The notes under the pieces: model-generated | What the model was told of the DNA's origin: nothing | Database searches by the model: none | The model's input: the letters and a program-made list of their open reading frames with translations, nothing else | Program-made: the position numbers and the translations under genes | Origin: Pelagibacterales bacterium SAG-MED29 | Lineage (GTDB): Bacteria; Pseudomonadota; Alphaproteobacteria; Pelagibacterales; Pelagibacteraceae | Direction: 5' to 3' | Length of the DNA stretch: 33,965 bases | NCBI GenBank assembly: GCA_014653815.1 | Contig: JACWDZ010000008.1 | Location: forward strand, 1 to 33,965 | Part shown: in pieces, positions 24,166 to 32,826 of the stretch | How positions within the stretch are numbered: the stretch's first letter is position 1 | Layout of the letters: the number at the start of each line of letters is the position of its first letter

Positions 24166-24461
24166 TATATATTAATTTTATTATTTAAATTTTGTGAAGT
24201 TTTAAAGCTTAATGATTTTCTTTCTTTAATAAGGTAAGTTTCATTGTTTTTAGGATTTCGGCCAATTCTTTCATTTTTTCTAAGCATCTTGAAAGAACCA
24301 AAATTTTTAATATTTATTCCTTTACTTTTGACTAGGTCTTTTAATATTAGCAATAAATTATCAGTAATTTTATTAGTATAGGATATTGGTAGACCAATTT
24401 TTAAGTTTATTTTTTTTGAAATATCTTTTTTGGTTAATTGAGTTTTTTTAATCTTTAACAT
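24165..24461 (-). CDS. ihfA: Integration host factor alpha-type DNA-bending protein
   Basis: A 98-residue HU/IHF-family protein. LTKKDISKKI forms the first helix, INIKNFGSFKMLRKNERIGRNP (about 50-71) the beta-arm base with the family signature, and NNETYLIKERKSLSFKTS the second arm and C-terminal helix. IHF binds and sharply bends DNA, serving in recombination, replication and transcription. The position between plsX and a MerR-like gene, the standard alphaproteobacterial location, supports ihfA over HU. The start lies 14 bases inside the end of plsX; no fabH lies between, although that gene often does in relatives. Confidence 0.92.
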   Translation of the reverse strand: MLKIKKTQLTKKDISKKINLKIGLPISYTNKITDNLLLILKDLVKSKGINIKNFGSFKMLRKNERIGRNPKNNETYLIKERKSLSFKTSQNLNNKINI

Positions 24462-25485
24462 CTAAGTGACTTAAATTATTTTTTATTTGATGCATTAAAT
24501 TGCCCTTTATTATTCTATAGCATAAATCAATAGAATAATAAAAACCAATCGCATCTGTTCCTCCATGACTTTTAACTACAGGACCATTTAAGCCTAAAAA
24601 TATTGCACCATTGTACTTTCTTGGATCAAGCTTTGATTTAAACTTTTTTAGTGAAAAATAAGAAAATACCAAAGATAACTTTGAAAATATATTCTCAGAT
24701 AAAGATTTTTTTAAACTATCTGTTAAAAATTTTGCTGTTCCCTCTGCAGTTTTAAGAGCTATATTTCCAGTAAATCCATCTGTCACTATCACATTACTTT
24801 CACCGTTCATTATTTTATTTCCTTCAATGTATCCATTAAAAATAAAATTTTCATCACCGCTTAAATTTTTTAGTTCGGAGTATGTTTTTTTTAATATTTC
24901 AGTTCCTTTAATTTCCTCAGAACCTATGTTTAAAAGTGCAACATTTGGTTTTTCTGATGGAAAAATGGATTTATATAAAGCTGATCCCATTTCAGAAAAA
25001 TCAATTAAATTTTTTTCATTACACTCAATGTTTGCACCTAAATCTAATACTACGCTCATTCCTTTTTTGCTTGGCCACAGTCCTGCTAACGCAGGTTTAC
25101 TTACATCTTTCATCATTTTTAAAATCATTTTAGAAATAACAAATAGAACACCTGTGTTTCCTGCAGATAAGCTGATATCTGCATCTCCATCAATTTGTGC
25201 CTTTATGGAGTTCCACATGCTAGTGTTTTTTGAATTTTTAATTGCTGTCAAAGGTGTTTCCTCATCAGACACTACACCATCTGTATGAACTACCTTTATT
25301 AAATCATTATTTATATTTAGCTTTAAGATCTCTTCATCTATTATTTTTTTATCTCCATATAAATGAACGATAAAATCTTTTTTAGATTTATTCTTTTTTA
25401 AAAATATATTTAAACCTTCTATATTTTTCTTGGGTGCATTTTCACCTCCCATTGCATCAATAGCAATAGTAATTTTTTTTGTCAT
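24448..25485 (-). CDS. plsX: Phosphate acyltransferase PlsX
   Basis: Makes acyl-phosphate from acyl-ACP for phospholipid synthesis, with PlsY as partner. The 345 residues start with ITIAIDAMGGENAPK, the family N-terminus, and include DISLSAGNTGVLFVISKMIL near 103, LDLGANIECN near 148, NIGSEEIKGTEI near 188 and the late NGPVVKSHGGTDAIGFYYSI (about 305-324). It is a soluble or peripheral membrane protein. It follows rpmF with a nine-base gap, the usual rpmF-plsX order, and overlaps ihfA. Confidence 0.97.
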   Translation of the reverse strand: MTKKITIAIDAMGGENAPKKNIEGLNIFLKKNKSKKDFIVHLYGDKKIIDEEILKLNINNDLIKVVHTDGVVSDEETPLTAIKNSKNTSMWNSIKAQIDGDADISLSAGNTGVLFVISKMILKMMKDVSKPALAGLWPSKKGMSVVLDLGANIECNEKNLIDFSEMGSALYKSIFPSEKPNVALLNIGSEEIKGTEILKKTYSELKNLSGDENFIFNGYIEGNKIMNGESNVIVTDGFTGNIALKTAEGTAKFLTDSLKKSLSENIFSKLSLVFSYFSLKKFKSKLDPRKYNGAIFLGLNGPVVKSHGGTDAIGFYYSIDLCYRIIKGNLMHQIKNNLSHLDVKD

Positions 25486-25494
25486 GTCTATCGA

Positions 25495-25668
25495 TTAGAT
25501 ATCTAATATTTTTTTTCCGTTATAGTAACCGGATTTTAAATCTATATGATGAGAAAGTTTATATTCACCACTTTTTTTATCTTCAAGAATATTTATTGAA
25601 GAAAGTCTATGGTGAGATCTTCTCATTCTTTTTCTTGAAACTGATGTTTTTCTTTTTGGTACAGCCAT
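25495..25668 (-). CDS. rpmF: 50S ribosomal protein L32
   Basis: A 57-residue protein beginning [20 protein letters not shown], the unmistakable L32 start, and continuing with the short linker [20 protein letters not shown] and an ending ILDI. It has no zinc-binding Cys, like other alphaproteobacterial L32 proteins. The ATG shares its first base with the stop of the upstream chaperone gene (TAATG). It is followed nine bases later by plsX. Confidence 0.97.
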   Translation of the reverse strand: MAVPKRKTSVSRKRMRRSHHRLSSINILEDKKSGEYKLSHHIDLKSGYYNGKKILDI

Positions 25669-26165
25669 TATGTTACCTCAAATTTTATGGCATCTTTTAT
25701 CATAGTTTTAGGGTTTAATTCAAAACAAAAATGATAAAATTTTGTAAAATATTGAGCAAAAAGCTCATATTTGTCAAAGTTTGAATCTTTTAAATATTCA
25801 AAATACTTTAAAACTAAATCTTCATTTATCAAAAAATCATGATTTGATTTATTGATCTTTAGCAAGATATCATAAAAAATCTTATTCATATTTTTCATTT
25901 TTTTATTAACAGCTACATCTCCAAAACCTAATTCACGTAAATCATTTTCTATGGAGTGAAAAAGATCATCATAATTTTGTTGAGAAAAATTGATTTTTTT
26001 ATTTTTAAATACAGTTAATATAATGGAAAAATGAAAAAATATTAAATAAACTCTAGTTTCAAATGTATCTTTTAAGTTAATTTTGCTATAGAAAAATAAA
26101 TTTCGAGACAAATATAGCAATGTATTATAAAGCTTATAGTTATGTTTTTTTGGTTTAAAAATCAT
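25668..26165 (-). CDS. Ubiquinol-cytochrome c chaperone (CBP3-like) family protein
   Basis: A 165-residue helical protein matching the ubiquinol-cytochrome c chaperone family (mitochondrial CBP3/UQCC1). The key block is [19 protein letters not shown] (about 74-92), where the family has its RE.G.GD..V.KKM signature; [15 protein letters not shown] near 35-49 is the conserved helix before it. In mitochondria the protein helps make and assemble cytochrome b of the bc1 complex; the bacterial role is less well known. Its 5' end overlaps the divergently transcribed bamE gene by 24 bases, so each promoter must lie inside the other gene. Confidence 0.87.
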   Translation of the reverse strand: MIFKPKKHNYKLYNTLLYLSRNLFFYSKINLKDTFETRVYLIFFHFSIILTVFKNKKINFSQQNYDDLFHSIENDLRELGFGDVAVNKKMKNMNKIFYDILLKINKSNHDFLINEDLVLKYFEYLKDSNFDKYELFAQYFTKFYHFCFELNPKTMIKDAIKFEVT

Positions 26166-26606
26166 TTTAATAAATTATTCATAGTTTTATTCATTATTTT
26201 AACGGCTTGTCAATTACAAGAACCTATAAAAAATCACGGAATAGTGTTTCTTGAAAATAGATCTAATAAGTTAATCATAAATAAGAGCAATAAAAATGAT
26301 GTAATTAAAGTTATAGGCCAGCCTCATTCTAAATCGATAAATGATTATGATATTTGGATTTACGTTGAAAGAACACTAAGTAAAGGTAAATATCATAAAT
26401 TAGGTAAACATGTGCTTAAAAAAAATAATACACTGGTATTAGAATTTGATAAATTTGGTATTCTAAAATCTAAAAAAATTTATGATATAAATAATACTAA
26501 TAAAATTGCATTTAGCAAAAATGAAACTAAAAATGAATTGAGTAAAAGAAGCTTTGTTGAAACTTTTTTACAAAGCATTAAACAAAAAATGTATGGAATG
26601 CGATAA
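26142..26606 (+). CDS. bamE: Outer membrane assembly lipoprotein BamE (SmpA/OmlA)
   Basis: A 154-residue lipoprotein. The signal peptide ends in the lipobox LTAC (Cys23), then HGIVFLENRSNKLIINKSNK (about 33-52), DVIKVIGQPHSKS (54-66) and WIYVERT (73-79) form the SmpA/OmlA domain. BamE supports the BAM complex that folds beta-barrel proteins into the outer membrane. The C-terminal end (VETFLQSIKQKMYGMR) is an extension also seen in alphaproteobacterial BamE. It is divergent from the CBP3-like gene, overlapping its 5' end by 24 bases, and convergent with hppA across eight bases. Confidence 0.92.
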   Translation: MFFWFKNHFNKLFIVLFIILTACQLQEPIKNHGIVFLENRSNKLIINKSNKNDVIKVIGQPHSKSINDYDIWIYVERTLSKGKYHKLGKHVLKKNNTLVLEFDKFGILKSKKIYDINNTNKIAFSKNETKNELSKRSFVETFLQSIKQKMYGMR

Positions 26607-26614
26607 AAAATATA

Positions 26615-28717
26615 TTAGTGAGCAATAACAGCTAATAATAAAAGCGCTACTATATTAGTAATTTTAATCATTGGATTTATTGCTGGTCCAGCAGTATCTT
26701 TGTAAGGATCTCCAACCGTGTCCCCTGTAACAGCTGACTTGTGAGCTTCAGAACCTTTACCACCAAAATTTCCATCCTCTATATATTTTTTAGCATTATC
26801 CCATGCTCCGCCGCCTGCTGTCATTGATACAGCTACGAATAAACCAGTAATTATAACTCCTAGTAACATAGCGCCTAAAGATGAAAGAGCAGCTTCAATT
26901 CCACCAATTTGTAAAATTATAAAGTATAAAATAATTGGAGATAAAACTGGCAATAAAGAAGGTACTATCATTTCTTTAATTGCAGCCTTTGTAAGTAAAT
27001 CAACCAGTCTTCCGTAATCTGGTTTTCTTTTTCCTTTCATAATTCCAGGTATTTTTTTAAATTGTCTCCTCACTTCAATCACAACTGCGCCACCTGCTCG
27101 ACCAACAGCTTGCATGCCCATAGAGCCAAATAAATAAGGTAACATTCCACCAATTAAAAGTCCTGCAACAACAAATGGATTAGATAAATCAAAAGTTACA
27201 TTTACACCTTCTAAAGTAGAATTTTTAACTGTAGAAAAATATTTTATATCTTCAGTATAAGCTGCAAACAAAACTAAAGCACCGAGTCCAGCTGATCCAA
27301 TTGCGTATCCTTTTGTTACAGCTTTTGTTGTATTTCCCACCGCATCAAGAGCGTCAGTAGTTTTTCTTACATTTTTAGGAAGTTTAGACATTTCTGCAAT
27401 TCCACCGGCATTATCTGTAACTGGCCCATAGGCATCTAGCGCAACAACCATTCCAGTTAAAGCTAACATTGCTGTAACAGCTATAGCAATACCATAGAGT
27501 CCTGCTAAATTATTTGTGTATAAAATTCCAGCAACTATAATTAATGCAGGTATAGCTGTGGCTTCCATAGAAATAGCCAAACCTTGAATAACATTTGTGC
27601 CATGTCCAGTTGTTGATGATTTAGCAACTGATTGAACTGGTCTATAATTTGTACCAGTATAGTATTCTGTAATCCAAATTAACAAACCTGTAATCACAAA
27701 TCCAACCACTCCACAAATATAGAGATTTAGACCGGAAAAACTTTTTCCATCATTACTATAAATTTCATTTAATCCTAATATTGAATCAGTTACAGGATAC
27801 AAAATTAACAACGATGTTATTGCAGTAACAACAAAACCTTTGTAAAGAGCTCCCATTATATTTTTGCTCTTACCTAGTTTTACAAACCAAGTTCCAATTA
27901 TTGATGTAATAATACATGAACCGCCTATTGCCAAAGGATAGATCATTAAATTATAATCTGTAGGAAAAAATATTGAAGAAAGAACCATTGTAGCAACAAT
28001 TGTTACAGCATAAGTTTCAAATAAATCTGCAGCCATTCCTGCACAGTCACCAACATTATCGCCTACGTTATCTGCAATAACAGCTGGATTTCTTGGATCA
28101 TCCTCTGGAATACCAGCTTCAACCTTACCAACTAAATCAGCTCCCACATCTGCACCTTTAGTAAAAATACCACCGCCTAATCTAGCAAAAATGGAAATTA
28201 ATGATGCTCCAAAACCTAATGCAACTAAAGCATTTATAATTTCTCTGCTATCTACTTCAAGTTTAATTAAAATTATATAATAAATTGTAATAGCCAACAA
28301 AGCTAAACCAGCTACAAGTAATCCAGTAATTGCTCCTGATTTAAAAGCTATGGTCAAGCCTGCTTGTAAGCTCTTTCTTGAGGCTTCAGCTGTTCTTACG
28401 TTTGCTTTAACTGAAATTAACATACCTACGTAACCGGCTACACCTGAAAGAAATGCGCCAATAAAATAACCTAAACCAACAAGATAATTAAAAAAATAAG
28501 TTACAATTGCTAATACAATAATACCTACAACTGCTATTGTTTTATATTGACGATTTAAATAAGCTTTAGCCCCGATTTGTATTGCTTCGGCTATTTCTTG
28601 CATTCGACTATTACCTGGGCTAGCAGAAAGTATCTGACCTGATAGTAAATAGCTGTAAGCCACAGCAAGTATTCCTGTAAAAGAGACTAAATATAGTAAT
28701 TCTAAATAATTATTCAT
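26615..28717 (-). CDS. hppA: Membrane-bound H+-translocating pyrophosphatase, K+-independent type
   Basis: Hydrolyses pyrophosphate to pump protons across the inner membrane. The 700-residue protein has about 16 membrane segments. The catalytic motifs are visible: [20 protein letters not shown] near 181-200 with the pyrophosphate-binding acid residues, [19 protein letters not shown] near 217-235, and the late block [18 protein letters not shown] near 664-681. In [14 protein letters not shown] (about 459-472) the residue after GNTT is Lys, which marks the K+-independent subfamily; K+-dependent enzymes have Ala. It is among the most conserved and least A+T-biased genes here. It stands alone, with 80 bases up to nusB. 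Confidence 0.97.
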   Translation of the reverse strand: MNNYLELLYLVSFTGILAVAYSYLLSGQILSASPGNSRMQEIAEAIQIGAKAYLNRQYKTIAVVGIIVLAIVTYFFNYLVGLGYFIGAFLSGVAGYVGMLISVKANVRTAEASRKSLQAGLTIAFKSGAITGLLVAGLALLAITIYYIILIKLEVDSREIINALVALGFGASLISIFARLGGGIFTKGADVGADLVGKVEAGIPEDDPRNPAVIADNVGDNVGDCAGMAADLFETYAVTIVATMVLSSIFFPTDYNLMIYPLAIGGSCIITSIIGTWFVKLGKSKNIMGALYKGFVVTAITSLLILYPVTDSILGLNEIYSNDGKSFSGLNLYICGVVGFVITGLLIWITEYYTGTNYRPVQSVAKSSTTGHGTNVIQGLAISMEATAIPALIIVAGILYTNNLAGLYGIAIAVTAMLALTGMVVALDAYGPVTDNAGGIAEMSKLPKNVRKTTDALDAVGNTTKAVTKGYAIGSAGLGALVLFAAYTEDIKYFSTVKNSTLEGVNVTFDLSNPFVVAGLLIGGMLPYLFGSMGMQAVGRAGGAVVIEVRRQFKKIPGIMKGKRKPDYGRLVDLLTKAAIKEMIVPSLLPVLSPIILYFIILQIGGIEAALSSLGAMLLGVIITGLFVAVSMTAGGGAWDNAKKYIEDGNFGGKGSEAHKSAVTGDTVGDPYKDTAGPAINPMIKITNIVALLLLAVIAH

Positions 28718-28797
28718 TTATATCAGGGATAAATGCCAAAAAAATTAAAAAAAGGCAAGTTAAACTTATAAATTAATAGAGACAAATTGTGAGTTTA

Positions 28798-29196
28798 TTA
28801 CTCTTTCCTAATAAGTTTTGATAACTTGTCCAGGATTGCATTGAGATAGCTTATTTGGGACTTTTCTAAAAAGAATTCTGACGCCTTAACATACTCACTA
28901 ATAACAACATTTTTTGGAGTGTTATGTTTAAAAATTAACTCAAAAACTGCAGAAAATAATATAATTTTTAATAATTTATCTGTTTTCTCAAGATTAATAT
29001 CTTTGTCTAAATGTTTAATAATGGTTTCTTCAATAAGATCCTTTCTCTCTAAAGTTCCTTCAGTAACGTCTTTAATAAATTTCTTATACTGACTTTTAGC
29101 GTAACTAATTTGCTCATCAGGATTCAATAAGTGACCGTATATTTTCTGAATAATTCTAATTCTTGGAGAAGAATTTCTATCTACTTTGTGGATCAT
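28798..29196 (-). CDS. nusB: Transcription antitermination factor NusB
   Basis: The 132-residue all-helical protein matches NusB, which with NusE (S10) binds boxA RNA in rRNA antitermination. The start region SSPRIRIIQKIYGHLL has the helix 1 pattern, FIKDVTEGTLERKDLIEETI the middle helices, and LKIILFSAVFELIFKHNTPKNVVISEYVKASEFF (split around residue 95) the conserved end. It starts 20 bases inside the end of ribH, the common ribH-nusB arrangement, and ends the seven-gene glyA-to-nusB run. Confidence 0.92.
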   Translation of the reverse strand: MIHKVDRNSSPRIRIIQKIYGHLLNPDEQISYAKSQYKKFIKDVTEGTLERKDLIEETIIKHLDKDINLEKTDKLLKIILFSAVFELIFKHNTPKNVVISEYVKASEFFLEKSQISYLNAILDKLSKLIRKE

Positions 29197-29617
29197 TTTT
29201 TAAAACTTCTACTACTGCCTTTGCTGCCTCAAGGCCTTTACCTTTTTCTTTCTGTTTTGAAGATGACAAATCTAAACCAGTCCTTTGCTTAGCTTGTAAA
29301 TTATTAAGGGCTGTAATTATTCCATTACCTATAGGTTTTTTATATTCTACAGATAACTTCATCAAGGCATCAAATGTTGATCTTGAAATATATTCAAAGT
29401 GGGGAGTCTCACCTTTTATTACACATCCTAAAGCCACAAAACCATCAAATTTTTTGATATTTCTTGCTATAACAACAGGTATTTCAAAAATTCCAGGTAC
29501 ATAGATACACTTTGTTTTAATTTTTGAATTATATAAAAATTTTTCAGCATTCAATTTTAATATAGTTGAGTGATCTTTGTAATAATTAGCGCAAATTATC
29601 AATACTTTTTTTTTCAT
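29177..29617 (-). CDS. ribH: 6,7-dimethyl-8-ribityllumazine synthase
   Basis: Condenses the RibD product with 3,4-dihydroxy-2-butanone 4-phosphate. The 146-residue protein has CIYVPGIFEIPVVIARNIKK near 37-56, GFVALGCVIKGETPHFEYIS near 59-78 with the catalytic His, KPIGNGIITALN near 93-104 and EKGKGLEAAKAVVEV near 124-138. All are lumazine synthase hallmarks; the protein assembles as pentamers or icosahedra. It overlaps ribBA by four bases and nusB by 20. Confidence 0.97.
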   Translation of the reverse strand: MKKKVLIICANYYKDHSTILKLNAEKFLYNSKIKTKCIYVPGIFEIPVVIARNIKKFDGFVALGCVIKGETPHFEYISRSTFDALMKLSVEYKKPIGNGIITALNNLQAKQRTGLDLSSSKQKEKGKGLEAAKAVVEVLKNDPQSR

Positions 29618-30675
29618 TTCATTATTTCTTGTTTATTAATTTTTATACCATAGCCATCTAGAGCAATAATTCGTTTAATTGATCTTGAAACTAATATCAT
29701 TTTTCTTATTTTCAATTCTTTAATTATTTGAGCACCTATACCATAATATCTTAATATTTTGCTACTTTCTGAAGAAGATGGACTCAGATTTGTTCCTTTA
29801 ATCAAGATAAGTGCAAAATTATTAAATTTATTTAGGTGTTTTAAAGAATTTTTATAAATATCTTTATTAAAGTTGAAAAAACTATTTAAAACATTTGTAG
29901 ATATAACCCTTACTCTAGAAGCTTTATTTTTATTAAATTTACCCTTGGTTATTGCAAAATGCTCTGACCCATCTAATTTATTCTTAAATACTTTTAAATT
30001 AAAGTTTCCAAATTTTTTAATATTTATCTTTTTATTTGATATTAATTTTATAAGTTTTTCATTTTTTAATCTGTATGAAATCAAATCTTCTATTTTTGCA
30101 ATTTTTAGTCTGTGTTTTTTTGCAAAAAAGATTAAATCATTGTAACGCGCCATTGTTCCATCTTCATTCATAACTTCACAAATAACAGCGCTAGGATTTA
30201 ATTTTGCTAACTTTGAAATGTCTACTGAAGCTTCTGTATGCCCTGCTCTTTCAAGAACGCCTCCATCCTTAGCTACAAGAGGAAATACATGGCCAGGAGA
30301 AACAATACTATGTCTATTTGATTTTGGTTTAATGGCAACTTTAATTGTTTTTGCTCTGTCATGTGCTGAGATACCAGTGGTAACACCTGTTTTAGACTCT
30401 ATAGAAATCGTAAATGCAGTTTGTGTTCTAGATTTATTAATTGAAGACATTAAAGGTAAATTTAATTTTTTAACTTTTTTTGAAGTAAGGGCTAGGCAAA
30501 TTAAACCTCTTCCATGCTTTGCCATAAAATTAATATTTTTTGAATTACATTTTGAACCAGGAATTACCAAATCACCTTCATTTTCACGATCACCATCATC
30601 GACAAGAATAAACATTTTACCTTTCTTAGCATCACGCAAGATTTCTTTTATTTTTGAAAAAGTTTTTTTTTTCAT
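29614..30675 (-). CDS. ribBA: 3,4-dihydroxy-2-butanone 4-phosphate synthase with a degenerate GTP cyclohydrolase II domain
   Basis: The N-terminal half (about 1-200) is a complete RibB: FILVDDGDRENEGDLVIPGS near 23-42 with the acidic metal-binding loop, RTQTAFTISIESKTGVTTGI in the middle, and HTEASVDISKLA near 147. It makes the four-carbon precursor of riboflavin from ribulose 5-phosphate. The C-terminal half (about 210-353) has the size and position of RibA (GTP cyclohydrolase II) but lacks the zinc-binding Cys triad (normally in GD...CDC). It is therefore probably inactive as a cyclohydrolase. Its end still carries IGAQIIKELKIRKM, like the last part of RibA. A separate RibA or another first-step enzyme would be needed elsewhere in the genome. 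It overlaps ribE by one base and ribH by four. Confidence 0.93.
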   Translation of the reverse strand: MKKKTFSKIKEILRDAKKGKMFILVDDGDRENEGDLVIPGSKCNSKNINFMAKHGRGLICLALTSKKVKKLNLPLMSSINKSRTQTAFTISIESKTGVTTGISAHDRAKTIKVAIKPKSNRHSIVSPGHVFPLVAKDGGVLERAGHTEASVDISKLAKLNPSAVICEVMNEDGTMARYNDLIFFAKKHRLKIAKIEDLISYRLKNEKLIKLISNKKINIKKFGNFNLKVFKNKLDGSEHFAITKGKFNKNKASRVRVISTNVLNSFFNFNKDIYKNSLKHLNKFNNFALILIKGTNLSPSSSESSKILRYYGIGAQIIKELKIRKMILVSRSIKRIIALDGYGIKINKQEIMK

Positions 30676-31274
30676 TATTTAGATAATTTGATTATATATT
30701 TTCCAAAAATATCTAATTCTACATTGACAATATCTTTGTTCTTTAAATTATTTAGATTAGTAAGTTTTAAAGTATGGGGTATTACATTAATTTCAAAAAA
30801 GCCCCTAGCAACTTTAGAAATAGTCAAAGAAACTCCATTAATAGAAATAGATGCTTTTTCAATTAAATATTTATTTAATTTTTTATTTTCTAGTTTTAAT
30901 TTAATTATCCAAGTTTTATCGACTATAGATATCTTTTTAATTTTAGCAGTAGAGTCAACATGGCCTTGGACATAGTGACCTGAAATTTTTTGACCTTGTA
31001 ATAAAGACTTTTCAATATTTATATGTTTACCTATTTTAGCATATTTGAAATTTGATCTCTTAAGAGTTTCTTTTGAAAGATAAAATAAAAAAGATCTTTT
31101 TTTAATTCTTATTAATGTAAGACAAACTCCATCACAACATACTGACTCACCAATATCAGATTTTTTAAATTTAATATTTGAAGTTATCTCAATTACCTTA
31201 CTCCCAGAGACATATTTAGAGCTTTTTTTGATATTCTTAATTATCCCTTTGTTATATATAATTCCATTAAACAT
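30675..31274 (-). CDS. ribE: Riboflavin synthase, alpha type
   Basis: Dismutates two 6,7-dimethyl-8-ribityllumazine molecules into riboflavin and the RibD product. The 199-residue protein consists of two lumazine-binding repeats: [10 protein letters not shown] at the start, with CCDGVCLTL near 44, and the second beginning KISGHYVQGHVDSTAKI near 96-112 with ASISINGVSLTISKV near 142. It should form the usual trimer. The first ATG gives the canonical MF.GII start. It shares one base with each of its neighbours ribD and ribBA. Confidence 0.96.
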   Translation of the reverse strand: MFNGIIYNKGIIKNIKKSSKYVSGSKVIEITSNIKFKKSDIGESVCCDGVCLTLIRIKKRSFLFYLSKETLKRSNFKYAKIGKHINIEKSLLQGQKISGHYVQGHVDSTAKIKKISIVDKTWIIKLKLENKKLNKYLIEKASISINGVSLTISKVARGFFEINVIPHTLKLTNLNNLKNKDIVNVELDIFGKYIIKLSK

Positions 31275-32365
31275 TATTTAAATTTAATTTTGAATAGTTT
31301 ATCTCCGTTTAAATTAACATTAACTTTTTTCTTTAATGAAAGTTTTTTCAATAATTTATTTGATGTGTTATTTTTTCCATTTTTTCCTAATTTGGTAGAT
31401 GATTGAAACAAATATAAATTAAAAATTAACTTTTCCTTTAATAGTTTGTTCAAAAAAACTAAACCACTTTCAACTAAAACTCTATTATAACCATATTTTC
31501 TTAAAATTCTAAATAAATTTATAAAATCATTTTTTTTATCTAATGACTTCAATGAAATAATTTTTACCCCTTTTTTTCTTAGGTAAGAAATTTTTTTACT
31601 ATTAAGTACCGATGTAACAACTAAAATCTTTCTTTTATTAATCTTTTTTAATAAGTCTAAATTTTTTTTAATTTTAAGGGTTAAATCAATAATTATAAGA
31701 TCAGGTTTATTTTGATTAAATCCGCTTAAGCGACAATTTAGAAGCGAATTATCTTTATTAATTGATTGAGAAGTAGATATTATAGCGTCATATTCTGATC
31801 TAATTAAATGAGTTCGTTTTCTAGATAACTGGTTAGTAATCCATTTTGCTCTTTTATTAATAGTTAAATAGTCTTTTGATAAAGCAATCTTTGCATCAAT
31901 AAATGGAATGTCTTTTTTTTGACTTAAAAAATAACTTTGATAAAAATCCTTATAATAATTGTTGAACTTTTTATAAACTTTAATTCTTTTTTTACTTAAT
32001 TTATCTTTTGATTTATTGGCTGTTCTTTTATCAACATCATTAAAAGAATAAAAAACACGTTTTATTTTCTTTATTTTAATTAAATTCGTACAAGGTGGAG
32101 TTAAACCATAATGAACGCAAGGTTCCATCGTTACATATAAATCTGTATTCTTAAGATTTTTTTTAAATTTTAATGCATTATATTCAGCGTGTGGTCGTCC
32201 TCCAAAAGATGTGTAGCCTGAAGCAATAACTGAATTATTCCTTACTAAAACACAGCCTACGGAGGGATTTAATTTTGTTTTTCCTAAATTAATCTTAGCC
32301 TTCTCAAAAGCAAGGTTTAAAAATATTTTGTGTAAGTTGGGATTTCTATTTTTTTGACTTACCAT
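31274..32365 (-). CDS. ribD: Bifunctional riboflavin biosynthesis deaminase/reductase RibD
   Basis: Carries out steps two and three of riboflavin synthesis. The N-terminal deaminase domain has the zinc site HAEYNAL near residue 61 and [12 protein letters not shown] near 84-95. The C-terminal reductase domain begins around 150 (IDAKIALS) and has [20 protein letters not shown] and VLVESG later. The chosen start at 32365 ([10 protein letters not shown]) gives 363 residues and a normal distance to the zinc site. The open frame reaches back to 32452, but those extra codons lie within nrdR and look unlike RibD. With this start the gene overlaps nrdR by 20 bases. Confidence 0.93.
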   Translation of the reverse strand: MVSQKNRNPNLHKIFLNLAFEKAKINLGKTKLNPSVGCVLVRNNSVIASGYTSFGGRPHAEYNALKFKKNLKNTDLYVTMEPCVHYGLTPPCTNLIKIKKIKRVFYSFNDVDKRTANKSKDKLSKKRIKVYKKFNNYYKDFYQSYFLSQKKDIPFIDAKIALSKDYLTINKRAKWITNQLSRKRTHLIRSEYDAIISTSQSINKDNSLLNCRLSGFNQNKPDLIIIDLTLKIKKNLDLLKKINKRKILVVTSVLNSKKISYLRKKGVKIISLKSLDKKNDFINLFRILRKYGYNRVLVESGLVFLNKLLKEKLIFNLYLFQSSTKLGKNGKNNTSNKLLKKLSLKKKVNVNLNGDKLFKIKFK

Positions 32366-32810
32366 GTAGCTCTTCAATAACCTCTTCAAATTCTCCAACT
32401 TCTTTAAAGTTTGTGTATACTGAAGCAAATCTAATATAAGCAATTTTATCAAGTTCTTTCAAAGCATCCATAACTTTTTTACCAATCGTATTTGATTGAA
32501 TTTCTGATTGACCTAGTTCTTCAAGCTCTCTTGAAATTTTTGAAACAACTTTTTCAATAGTATCATTATCTATTGGTCTCTTTTTTAAAGCAGTAAAAAG
32601 GGACTTTGCCAATTTTTCTCTATCAAAAGGAGATCTTCTACCATTTTTTTTTATGACAGTTAATTCTCTAAACTGAACTCTCTCAAATGTAGTAAATCTC
32701 TGCCCTCCACCACAAGCACAAATTCTTCTTCTTCTTATAGCGGTGCCATCTTCTGTTGGTCTAGAATCAACAACGGAAGTATCTTTTTCTCTGCAAAATG
32801 GACAAATCAT
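32346..32810 (-). CDS. nrdR: Transcriptional repressor NrdR
   Basis: Zinc-ribbon/ATP-cone repressor of ribonucleotide reductase genes. The 154-residue protein starts [20 protein letters not shown] and has [19 protein letters not shown] near 26-44, then the ATP-cone with [18 protein letters not shown] near 54-71. The second half of the zinc ribbon is unusual: family members usually have Cys-X-X-Cys before the RFTT motif, here it is Cys-Ala-Cys-Gly-Gly-Gly, with one residue fewer between the Cys and one more before RFTT. The rest is canonical and the length is normal. It lies 16 bases after glyA, a common alphaproteobacterial pairing. Confidence 0.96.
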   Translation of the reverse strand: MICPFCREKDTSVVDSRPTEDGTAIRRRRICACGGGQRFTTFERVQFRELTVIKKNGRRSPFDREKLAKSLFTALKKRPIDNDTIEKVVSKISRELEELGQSEIQSNTIGKKVMDALKELDKIAYIRFASVYTNFKEVGEFEEVIEELHGKSKK

Positions 32811-32826
32811 TGTTATTTTTTAATTT

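Noticed and set aside
24827-25288. 153-codon plus-strand ORF inside plsX
   Set aside because: Lies wholly opposite the conserved plsX gene and has no recognisable domain; a shadow frame.
28734-28757. Hairpin between hppA and nusB (TGCC/GGCA arms)
   Set aside because: The stem has only four pairs with a 16-base A+T loop; expected by chance in this composition.
32366-32452. Longer RibD starting inside nrdR
   Set aside because: The extra residues come from nrdR coding sequence in another frame and have no RibD character.
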